Assembly (NCBI GenBank): GCA_021823085.1
Contig: JAKAPG010000101.1
Coordinates: forward strand, 1-6,169
Source of the DNA: Thermoplasmata archaeon
GTDB taxonomy: Archaea; Thermoplasmatota; Thermoplasmata; Lutacidiplasmatales; UBA184
Direction: 5' to 3'
DNA: 6,169 nt
How positions within the stretch are numbered: the stretch's first letter is position 1; the number at the start of each line of letters is the position of its first letter. Shown piece by piece: positions 1 to 5,647 of this stretch. The position numbers were made by a program, and so were the translations under genes. The notes below the pieces were generated by a model. The model did not search any database. It was given only the letters and a program-made list of their open reading frames with translations, and was not told the DNA's origin.

Positions 1-246
1 GCCGACGCCCGCCGCCCGCAGCGCTTGGGGCGCATGCTCGCGGCTGGAGCCGCTGCCGAAGTTCTCTCCCGCGACGAGGATGTCGCCCGGCGTCGATTGG
101 CCGGCGAACTCGGGCAAGCCGATCTCAAGCACCTTGGTCTTCAGGATGCTCGGGTCGATGATGGTCAGGTACTTTCCCGAGATGATCTGATCGGTGTCGA
201 TATCGCGTCCCAGCGTCCAAACGCGTCCCTCGATGATCTCGCGCAT
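1..246 (-). CDS. leuD: 3-isopropylmalate dehydratase / homoaconitase small subunit, 3' part cut by window edge
   Basis: Small (swivel-domain) subunit of an aconitase-family hydro-lyase. With the large subunit encoded just upstream it would isomerise 2-isopropylmalate to 3-isopropylmalate, or homocitrate to homoisocitrate, in the cytoplasm. The first 82 residues are visible: DIDTDQII at 15-22, the substrate-contacting loop GKYLTIIDP at 24-32, and the family signature GENFGSGSSREHAP at 60-73. Most relatives have Cys where Ser65 stands. Complete archaeal homologues are about 160-170 residues, so roughly half is missing beyond the left edge; no internal stop or frameshift is seen. The ATG at 246 is preceded by a purine-rich AGAGGG and lies 15 bases after the large-subunit stop, so co-transcription and co-expression are very likely. 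The family is certain from the motifs. The exact substrate is not: the loop reads YLTI, neither the YLRT described for methanogen homoaconitase nor the YLV(Y/M) type of isopropylmalate isomerase. Confidence 0.93.
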   Translation of the reverse strand, partial: MREIIEGRVWTLGRDIDTDQIISGKYLTIIDPSILKTKVLEIGLPEFAGQSTPGDILVAGENFGSGSSREHAPQALRAAGVG

Positions 247-247
247 G

Positions 248-257
248 GCCCTCTCTC
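248..257 (-). promoter_or_regulatory. ribosome binding site of the dehydratase small subunit gene
   Basis: Read on the minus strand, the 15-base gap between the large-subunit stop and the small-subunit ATG contains the purine run GAGAGAGGG, matching the anti-Shine-Dalgarno GAGG core a few bases before the start codon. It supports the ATG at 246 as the true start. Confidence 0.5.
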
Positions 258-261
258 TGAC

Positions 262-1548
262 CTAGGCGTACTCTCGTGGATCTGCGATCTCGCCTCGGAT
301 CGCCGCGGCGACGGTCGCGGCGGGCGACATGAGGTAGATTCGACCTTCCTTCGGCCCCATGCGGCCGGGGAAGTTGCGGTTCGAGGAGGATGCGCAGATC
401 TCGTCGGGCGCGATAATTCCCATGTTGCCTCCGAAGCACGCCGAGCAGCTCGAGTTGGTGAAGACCGCGCCGGCCTCCGTGTACAGGTCGACCAATCCCT
501 CGCTCAGACATTGACGGTAGATGGCCGTCGAGGCGGGCGAGACAATGAACCGGACCCCGGGGTGGACCTTGTGGCCCTTCAGGATCGCTGCGCCTTCGCG
601 CAGGTCCTCGATTCGGGCGTTCGTGCACGAACCCAGGAATGCCTGGTCGATGCGAACGTGCTCCCGAGCGACGTCGGGCAACGGCCGAACGTTATCGGGT
701 GAATATGGGCACGCGACCATCGGCGGCATCCCGTCCACATCAATGTTCACGGTTCGCTCGTACCGGGCGTCGGCGTCGGGATAGAGAGGATGCATCGCGT
801 GCTTCGCGGTCTTGGCAAGATACTCGCTCGTTGTCGAGTCCGGAGCGACCATGCCGCACTTCGCGCCCATCTCGGTGGTCATGTTGCAGATCGTCAGACG
901 CTCGGGCATCGACAAGCGCTCGATGGTGGGCCCGACCCACTCGACGGCCCGGTACGTCGCCCCGGTCGTCTTCACTTCCCCGAGCGCGCGCAGGACGAGG
1001 TCCTTCGCGGTTACGCCGGGTCCGAATCTCCCTCGAACGTTGATCCGCATCGTTGTCGGGACCTTCAGCCACAGGCGGCCGAGCGCGAGGACGGCCGCCA
1101 TCTCGGTCGGACCGATCCCGGCGGCCACCGCGCCCATGGCACCAAGCATGTTCGTATGAGAGTCGGTCCCCACGGCAAGGTCGCCGGGGACGACCCAACC
1201 GTTCTCGGCAAGGATCTGGTGACAGATACCGTGGTTCCCGACGTCGTAGAAGTGGGGCAGGTGAACCTCGTCGGCGAACTTTCGCAGGATGCGGTGGAGC
1301 ACGGCAGCTCCCTCGGTCGACGCGGGCACCCAGTGGTCGATCGCGATCACGACGCGGTCGGGATCCCACACACGGGTCGCGCCCATCTCGTGGAACGGTT
1401 GAACGGTCTGGGCACCCTGCTCGTGCATCATCGCAAGGTCGACCTTCCCCTCGACGATCTCCCCCGGGACGACCGACTCCCTACCGGAAGCGCGCGCGAG
1501 GATCTTCTCGGCAAGGGTGTGGCCCTGGCCACGCGAAGAAGAGCTCAT
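262..1548 (-). CDS. leuC: 3-isopropylmalate dehydratase / homoaconitase large subunit
   Basis: Catalytic, iron-sulfur-bearing large subunit of the aconitase superfamily, 428 residues, close to the usual length of the archaeal two-subunit enzymes (about 420). It dehydrates and rehydrates a 2-alkylmalate, moving the hydroxyl group, in leucine or 2-aminoadipate/homocitrate metabolism. The three [4Fe-4S] ligands are present: Cys308 in LGSCTNAR, and Cys368 and Cys371 in SSCSACFGG. Other family marks are HxxxxxGICHQ in the first third, the TDSHTN...GAMG...GIGPTE stretch, and NRNFPGRMG near the C-terminus. Leucine-type enzymes usually read DSHTCTxGALG; here it is DSHTNMLGAMG, so substrate assignment by motif is uncertain. 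The start codon overlaps the synthase stop codon as ATGA, and a GGGTGA sequence precedes it by 4 bases, indicating translational coupling. The small subunit follows after 15 bases. An open frame in phase extends far upstream, but it lies inside the synthase gene in another frame and is a shadow. Confidence 0.94.
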   Translation of the reverse strand: MSSSSRGQGHTLAEKILARASGRESVVPGEIVEGKVDLAMMHEQGAQTVQPFHEMGATRVWDPDRVVIAIDHWVPASTEGAAVLHRILRKFADEVHLPHFYDVGNHGICHQILAENGWVVPGDLAVGTDSHTNMLGAMGAVAAGIGPTEMAAVLALGRLWLKVPTTMRINVRGRFGPGVTAKDLVLRALGEVKTTGATYRAVEWVGPTIERLSMPERLTICNMTTEMGAKCGMVAPDSTTSEYLAKTAKHAMHPLYPDADARYERTVNIDVDGMPPMVACPYSPDNVRPLPDVAREHVRIDQAFLGSCTNARIEDLREGAAILKGHKVHPGVRFIVSPASTAIYRQCLSEGLVDLYTEAGAVFTNSSCSACFGGNMGIIAPDEICASSSNRNFPGRMGPKEGRIYLMSPAATVAAAIRGEIADPREYA

Positions 1549-2792
1549 GCCGTCACCCGGATCCCTGCGTCGGCGACCATCGCCCAGAATTCCTCGTCGG
1601 AGATCCCGGGTTGTTCGAAGAGTCTTCGGTACTCGTTCAGAAAGTGGCGAAGCTCCGTCTTCGAGCGAGACTCGGTGGTCTCTTTGACACGACGGAGCAG
1701 CTCGACGAGAACCGGGTCGGACGCGTTGACGCCGTGTTCCCTCAGCTTCTCGACGAGAGCGGCCTTTCCGGTATGCTTTCCGAGAATCATCTTGCGCTGC
1801 CGGCCGATGGCTTCGGGCTGCATCGGCTCGTACGTCGCGGTATGCGCGAGGATGCCGTGCGTGTGGATGCCGGCCTCGTGCGAGAAGGAGAAGTAGCCGA
1901 CCAACGCCTTGTTCGCCGGGACGGGGATGCCCGAGAGCTCCTCCACGAGGCGCGACAGCTCGTAGATCCGTTCGGTCTTGAGCCCGGTGCGCACGCCGTA
2001 CAGCCGTTCGAGGATGAAGGCGACCTCCTCGAACGAGGCGTTGCCGCTGCGTTCCCCGAGGCCGTTGACGCAGGTGTGCGGGCAGACCGCCCCGGCCTCG
2101 AGGGCAGTGAGCGTGTTCGCCGTGGCAAGCCCGAAGTCGTTGTGGCAGTGGACGGAGAGGTCCCGGGGGCGCACCCGGCGCTGGAACTCGCCGAGCCACC
2201 AGCGGAACGTCAGAGGGGTCATGATCCCGACAGTGTCGGCGACCACAAGGCGGTCCGCGCCGGCGTCCTGCACATCGCGGTAGAGCTGTTCGACGAAGTC
2301 GAGCGGTGCACGGACGGTATCCTCGGTGACGAACGCGGTGTGGAGGCCGGCCTCCTTCGCCCGACGGACGCAGTTGAGCGCGGCTTCGCGGACCTGTGCC
2401 TGGGTCATCTTCAGCTTGTAGCGGAGGTGCACATTGCTGGCCGCGACGAAGATCGCGATGTGGCTCGCGCCGCTCTTGATCACGGCATCGACGTCGGCGA
2501 GGACCGTCCGCGCCGAGCCAAGGATGTGGGAGTGGAGTCCGGCGCTCGCAAGGCGGGCGACGCTCCTCGCCTCGTCCGGCGAGACGACTGGGATCCCGGC
2601 GTCGATGATCGGGACGCCGATCTCCGAGAGGAGTTCCGCGATCCTCAGCTTCTCCTCCGGCGAATAGTGGACGCCGGGCATCTGCTCGCCGTCGCGCAAC
2701 GTCTCGTCCCAAAAGACGATCGGACTCGCGAGGTGTCGCTGGTCCGCCGTCCGGGAGTGGAAGTTCTCGGTCAGTAGGTCTTCGATGCTCAT
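1545..2792 (-). CDS. 2-isopropylmalate synthase / homocitrate synthase family protein (DRE-TIM metallolyase)
   Basis: A 415-residue acyltransferase predicted to condense acetyl-CoA with a 2-oxoacid. The TIM-barrel signature FWDETLRDGEQ spans residues 27-37, with the catalytic Arg33, Asp34 and Glu36. The metal-binding HCHNDFG lies at 215-221 (His215, His217), then NGLGERSGNASFEE, and HEAGIHTHGIL at 305-315. The C-terminal part contains the acetyl-CoA-side subdomain segment ILGKHTGKAALVEKL. The protein ends without room for the LeuA allosteric dimer domain that makes bacterial 2-isopropylmalate synthases about 500 residues long. Length and this architecture resemble NifV/AksA homocitrate synthases, while FVAASNVHLRYKLKMT resembles LeuA, so the substrate is left open (2-oxoisovalerate, 2-oxoglutarate, or pyruvate). 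The ATG at 2792 is chosen because it begins just before the conserved barrel. An in-frame ATG at 2924 would consume the whole intergenic region and add unconserved basic sequence. No Shine-Dalgarno is seen, which would fit a leaderless or short-leader transcript. It is the first gene of the operon. Confidence 0.9.
   Translation of the reverse strand: MSIEDLLTENFHSRTADQRHLASPIVFWDETLRDGEQMPGVHYSPEEKLRIAELLSEIGVPIIDAGIPVVSPDEARSVARLASAGLHSHILGSARTVLADVDAVIKSGASHIAIFVAASNVHLRYKLKMTQAQVREAALNCVRRAKEAGLHTAFVTEDTVRAPLDFVEQLYRDVQDAGADRLVVADTVGIMTPLTFRWWLGEFQRRVRPRDLSVHCHNDFGLATANTLTALEAGAVCPHTCVNGLGERSGNASFEEVAFILERLYGVRTGLKTERIYELSRLVEELSGIPVPANKALVGYFSFSHEAGIHTHGILAHTATYEPMQPEAIGRQRKMILGKHTGKAALVEKLREHGVNASDPVLVELLRRVKETTESRSKTELRHFLNEYRRLFEQPGISDEEFWAMVADAGIRVTA
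1553..1558 (-). promoter_or_regulatory. Shine-Dalgarno site for the dehydratase large subunit, inside the synthase gene
   Basis: On the minus strand GGGTGA ends 4 bases before the ATG at 1548. GGTGA is complementary to the archaeal 16S rRNA 3' end. It lies in the last codons of the upstream synthase and, with the ATGA stop/start overlap, fixes the start and implies that the two proteins are made in a coupled way. Confidence 0.65.
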
Positions 2793-2816
2793 CCATGCAA
2801 GCGACCGGGGCGGCTC

Positions 2817-2822
2817 ACATAA
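2817..2822 (-). promoter_or_regulatory. weak TATA-like element for the synthase operon
   Basis: Minus-strand TTATGT within AAGGTTATGTG is centred about 28 bases before the synthase ATG. That is the spacing expected for an archaeal TATA box driving a leaderless transcript, which would fit the missing Shine-Dalgarno. The match is poor (one G/C interruption), so it is only a candidate. Confidence 0.25.
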
Positions 2823-2893
2823 CCTTGGCGCGACACGGTGTGACCTTCGGCGGTGAAGAGGCGCTGCCCGGACGGAAACTCGCGGCCCATCCG

Positions 2894-2900
2894 TTAAATA
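2894..2900 (+). promoter_or_regulatory. TATA-like box, probably the korAB promoter; could also serve the opposite strand
   Basis: TTAAATA is the only long A/T run in the intergenic region. On the plus strand a start site about 25 bases downstream (near 2922) would give a leader of roughly 38 bases before the korA ATG. On the minus strand the same bases read TATTTAA, a good archaeal TATA match, and would give a leader of about 80 bases before the synthase. No clear BRE decides the direction. Confidence 0.5.
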
Positions 2901-2942
2901 CAGTTCTCGGTTCGAATTGGACAAAGGGCAAGCGAAGCCTAG

Positions 2943-2955
2943 GTTTGAGGCAAAC
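2943..2955 (+). promoter_or_regulatory. inverted repeat enclosing the korA ribosome binding site
   Basis: GTTTG-AGG-CAAAC is a perfect 5-base inverted repeat with a 3-base spacer, ending 4 bases before the korA ATG. The GAGG that would act as Shine-Dalgarno (2947-2950) is in the loop and the closing pair. It could be a small mRNA hairpin affecting initiation, or a DNA operator half-site pair. A 5-base repeat can arise by chance, so a regulatory role is inference. Confidence 0.35.
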
Positions 2956-2959
2956 TATC

Positions 2960-4753
2960 ATGAGCAGTTCCGCGAGCAATGTCGCTCCCAGTTCCATGGG
3001 ATCGGAGGGCATGCCACGACCCCCGGCCAAGATCCTCGCCGACCTCAGCGTCATGATCGGTGGTCAGGGTGGCGATGGTACCCTCACCGTGTCGGACCTT
3101 CTGGGGAGATACTTCCGCAAGATCGGACTCTACGTCTACACCTCTCGAAACGTGCTCTCGCGCATCCGGGGAGGTCACGCGGACGCGTCGGTCCGTGCAT
3201 CGATCCATCCGACGGCCGCGGTCAAGCCCGAAGTCGATGTCCTCCTCGCGTTCGATGAGGAAGCTGCGAATCTCGGGAGCAAGGAGCTCGGCCCCGAGGG
3301 CGTCATCATCTACGACTCCTCCGTCTTCACCCTCTCGCTTCCGAACTCGTACGGATTCCCGTTTGCGACGCTGGTCGGGGGCCAGGTCGGTCAACCGATC
3401 TACAAGAACACCGCCGCCTACGGCGCGGTCAGCGTTCTCCTCGGCATGGATGAGCCCCTCACGCGGGGGGTGATCGAGGAGCGCTTTCAACGACGGGGCG
3501 CGGAAGCCCTTCAGAAGAACCTCAAGGCCCTCGAGATCGGACGTCGGGCCGCGTTCGGGGTTCCCGAGATCCCGGGGCACTGGGGGGTTCAGCACGGCGA
3601 AGCGCACGACCAGATCCTCTCGATCGGTAACCAGGCGGTCGCTCTCGGGTTCGTCGTGGGTGGGGGCCGGTTCTTCTCCGGATACCCCATCACGCCCGCC
3701 ACCGAGATCATGGAATATCTCCAGAAGTACCTTCCGCCGTTCCACGGCGTGGTCCGGCAGGCCGAGGACGAGCTGGCGGCCATCAACAACGTGATCGGAG
3801 CCGCCTATGCCGGCGCTCGGGTCATGACCTCCACGAGCGGCCCGGGTCTATCTCTCATGACGGAGGGAATCGGCCACGCGGGCGCGGCCGAGATCCCGGT
3901 CGTGGTGGCAGATTGCCAGCGCGTCGGCCCGTCGACCGGAGAGCCGACCCGTCACGAACAGTCCGACCTCGCGCATCTCGCTCACCTCGGCCACGGCGAG
4001 TACCCTCGGTTCATCATCGCGCCCGGCACGGTCCTCGAGTGCTTCGAGCTCACCGTCGAGGCGCTGAACCTCGCGGAGAAGTGGCGCCTCCCCGTCATCC
4101 TTCTCCTCGACCAAGCGCTCTGCCAGAACACCGTCACGAGCCCACCGTTCGACGCCGCGAAGGTGAAGGTCGAGCGGGGCCAGATCCTCGTCGCCGAGCA
4201 AATCGCGAAGATGATGGAGTACAAGGCCTACAAGCTCACGGAGACCGGCATCAGCCCCTACGTTCCGCCCGGGACCCCGGGCGTGTGGGCGGAGATCACC
4301 GGGAACGAGCACGACGAGTGGGGCCACGTCTCTGTCGCCGTTCCCAACCGCGTGCAGATGATGCAGAAGCGGATGGGGAAGATGGTCAAGGCGCAGAACG
4401 ACCTTCCCAAGGGGAACTTCTTCGGGCCCGCGGACGCGAAGATCGGAATCATCGGTTTCGGCAGCACGACCGGCCCGATCTGGGAAGCTCAAGAGCTCCT
4501 CAACGGGAAGCGTGTCGCGACGAGGTTCTACCAGCCCCGCACCCTCTTCCCGATCCTCGTCCACGAGGTCGATCCGTTCCTGAAGTCGGTCGACATCTGC
4601 TACGTCGTCGAGCACAACTACTCCGGTCAGTTCGCGAACCTGCTTCGTGAGGCGGTGCCCTGGCACCACCAGAAGATCAAGTCGGTCGTGAAATACGACG
4701 GTCATACGTTCCGTGCGTTGGAGCTCGTCCGTGCCATCACGGGAGGCGCCTAG
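2960..4753 (+). CDS. korA: 2-oxoacid:ferredoxin oxidoreductase, fused gamma-alpha subunit
   Basis: Large subunit of a CoA-dependent, thiamine-diphosphate enzyme that oxidatively decarboxylates 2-oxoacids (probably 2-oxoglutarate or a broad range) to acyl-CoA while reducing ferredoxin. It is 597 residues, of the same order as the fused gamma-alpha subunits of archaeal OFORs. The gamma domain comes first (about 24-200) with GGQGGDG at 34-40 and SRIRGGHA. The alpha pyrimidine-binding domain follows, with YPITP at 242-246, TSTSGPGLSLMTEGIG, and the substrate-site stretch QRVGPSTGEPTRHEQSDL near 320-337. A transketolase C-like domain closes the protein. Relatives usually read QRGGPSTG(M/L)PT, so Val322 and Glu328 are unusual. 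The ATG at 2960 has GAGG 9 bases upstream. Met13 and Met18 (at 2996 and 3011) are alternative starts, because residues 1-22 are a Ser/Pro-rich tail outside the conserved fold. The stop is 3 bases before korB. The extension of the open frame back to 2795 is intergenic and not used. Confidence 0.94.
   Translation: MSSSASNVAPSSMGSEGMPRPPAKILADLSVMIGGQGGDGTLTVSDLLGRYFRKIGLYVYTSRNVLSRIRGGHADASVRASIHPTAAVKPEVDVLLAFDEEAANLGSKELGPEGVIIYDSSVFTLSLPNSYGFPFATLVGGQVGQPIYKNTAAYGAVSVLLGMDEPLTRGVIEERFQRRGAEALQKNLKALEIGRRAAFGVPEIPGHWGVQHGEAHDQILSIGNQAVALGFVVGGGRFFSGYPITPATEIMEYLQKYLPPFHGVVRQAEDELAAINNVIGAAYAGARVMTSTSGPGLSLMTEGIGHAGAAEIPVVVADCQRVGPSTGEPTRHEQSDLAHLAHLGHGEYPRFIIAPGTVLECFELTVEALNLAEKWRLPVILLLDQALCQNTVTSPPFDAAKVKVERGQILVAEQIAKMMEYKAYKLTETGISPYVPPGTPGVWAEITGNEHDEWGHVSVAVPNRVQMMQKRMGKMVKAQNDLPKGNFFGPADAKIGIIGFGSTTGPIWEAQELLNGKRVATRFYQPRTLFPILVHEVDPFLKSVDICYVVEHNYSGQFANLLREAVPWHHQKIKSVVKYDGHTFRALELVRAITGGA
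4741..4746 (+). promoter_or_regulatory. Shine-Dalgarno site of korB
   Basis: GGGAGG in the last codons of korA ends 10 bases before the korB ATG at 4757. It supports that start and translational coupling of the two subunits, which are needed in equal amounts. Confidence 0.6.
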
Positions 4754-4756
4754 ACG

Positions 4757-5629
4757 ATGGTGCAGTCTGCCAAGCCCGTCCAGCCGATCTGGTGTCCCGG
4801 ATGCGGTGACTTCGGGGTCCTCGCCGCGGTCAAGAAGGCCGCGAACGAGCTCAAGATCCCGCAGCACGAACTCGCCCTGGTCGGAGGGATCGGCTGCTCC
4901 GGCTCCATCCACAACTTCCTCGAGGTCAACGGGATTCACGCACTGCACGGCCGGTTGCTCGCCCAGGCGCTCGGCGTCAAGCTTGCGAACCCGCAGCTCA
5001 CGGTCGTCGCCGCGGGCGGCGACGGCGACGGGTACGCCATCGGGATGGGACACTTCATCCACGCGTTCAAGAAGAACGCGAGCATCGTCTATCTCGTCAT
5101 GAACAACGAGACCTACGGGCTCACGAAGGGTCAGGCGTCGCCCACGAGCCGGATCGGCTTTGAAGGGAACATCGAGCACCCGTTCGACGCGATCCTCACC
5201 TCGCTCTCCATCCCCGTGCCGAACTTCATCGCACGCACGTTCTCGGGAGACCCGAGGATGATGACCGCGATTCTGATCGAGGCGCTGCAGTTCACCCGCG
5301 CGCACCGCGGCTTTGCCTTCATCGAGGACCTGTCGCCCTGCGTCACCTACAACGACACCTACAAGCTCTGGCGAGAGAAGGTCCAGGATGTCTCCAAGCT
5401 CCAGGGCTACGATCCCACCGACCGCCAGGTGATGTTCCGCCTGTGCCAGGAGACGCGTGAGAAGGGGAAGATCCCGATTGGCGTGATGCACCGGCCCTCG
5501 GAGTCCGAGACGGAGGAGGTCGGCCTGGAAAAGGTGCTCCTCCCCGACGATCTGGGGCCGGCCCGCGCCGACATCTCGATCGAGGGGAACCTCGCCGGTT
5601 ACACGAAACTCCTGCGCGCGGTCACGTAG
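4757..5629 (+). CDS. korB: 2-oxoacid:ferredoxin oxidoreductase, beta subunit
   Basis: The thiamine-diphosphate and [4Fe-4S]-carrying subunit that completes the enzyme with KorA, 290 residues, of usual size. Iron-sulfur ligands are Cys13 and Cys16 in WCPGCG, Cys47 in GIGCSG, and Cys195 in LSPCVTYN. The diphosphate/Mg site is GDGDG at 88-92, with Asn116-Asn117 of NNETYG about 27 residues on. The segment YGLTKGQASPTS (120-131) is the form found in 2-oxoglutarate and broad-specificity OFOR beta subunits, rather than the YMNTGxQ form of pyruvate enzymes, which favours a 2-oxoglutarate or broad activity. No separate ferredoxin-like delta subunit is encoded nearby, consistent with the two-subunit archaeal type that passes electrons straight to free ferredoxin. 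It sits 3 bases after korA and 18 bases before tiaS, so all three are probably on one transcript. Confidence 0.96.
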   Translation: MVQSAKPVQPIWCPGCGDFGVLAAVKKAANELKIPQHELALVGGIGCSGSIHNFLEVNGIHALHGRLLAQALGVKLANPQLTVVAAGGDGDGYAIGMGHFIHAFKKNASIVYLVMNNETYGLTKGQASPTSRIGFEGNIEHPFDAILTSLSIPVPNFIARTFSGDPRMMTAILIEALQFTRAHRGFAFIEDLSPCVTYNDTYKLWREKVQDVSKLQGYDPTDRQVMFRLCQETREKGKIPIGVMHRPSESETEEVGLEKVLLPDDLGPARADISIEGNLAGYTKLLRAVT

Positions 5630-5647
5630 GGAGCGTACCCGGCCCGG

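Larger units (their letters stand above)
2793..2959. promoter_or_regulatory. divergent intergenic region between the chain-elongation operon and korA
   Basis: This 167-base gap separates the start codons of the minus-strand synthase and the plus-strand korA, so promoters for both operons must lie here or overlap it. It is GC-rich except for one AT-rich patch around 2894-2900. It contains near-palindromic sequences near the korA side, listed separately. No convincing small gene or RNA was found in it. Confidence 0.8.

Noticed and set aside
1053..2777. Plus-strand open frame of about 570 codons opposite the synthase and dehydratase genes
   Set aside because: Shadow frame produced by codon bias. 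No domain motif, and both real genes on the other strand have full catalytic signatures.
1545..2792. Synthase as a Re-citrate synthase, with the isomerase as an aconitase leading to 2-oxoglutarate and KorAB
   Set aside because: Re-citrate synthases as I remember them carry a different N-terminal signature (TFRDGQQ-like), whereas this protein has the standard TLRDGEQ of isopropylmalate/homocitrate synthases. The idea is not excluded but is unsupported.
1549..2796. Long minus-strand open frame fused upstream of the dehydratase large subunit, giving an apparent protein of over 800 residues
   Set aside because: The added part is Arg/Pro-rich out-of-frame reading of the synthase gene. The dehydratase homology begins at the ATG at 1548.
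2900..2925. tRNA T-arm-like GGTTCGAAT in the intergenic region
   Set aside because: The flanking bases do not form the 5-base T stem, and no acceptor, D or anticodon arms are found around it.
2795..2959. korA starting at the upstream in-frame ATG at 2795
   Set aside because: It would add about 55 residues without resemblance to the family, remove the intergenic region, and overlap the start region of the divergent gene. The ATG at 2960 has a ribosome-binding-like sequence.
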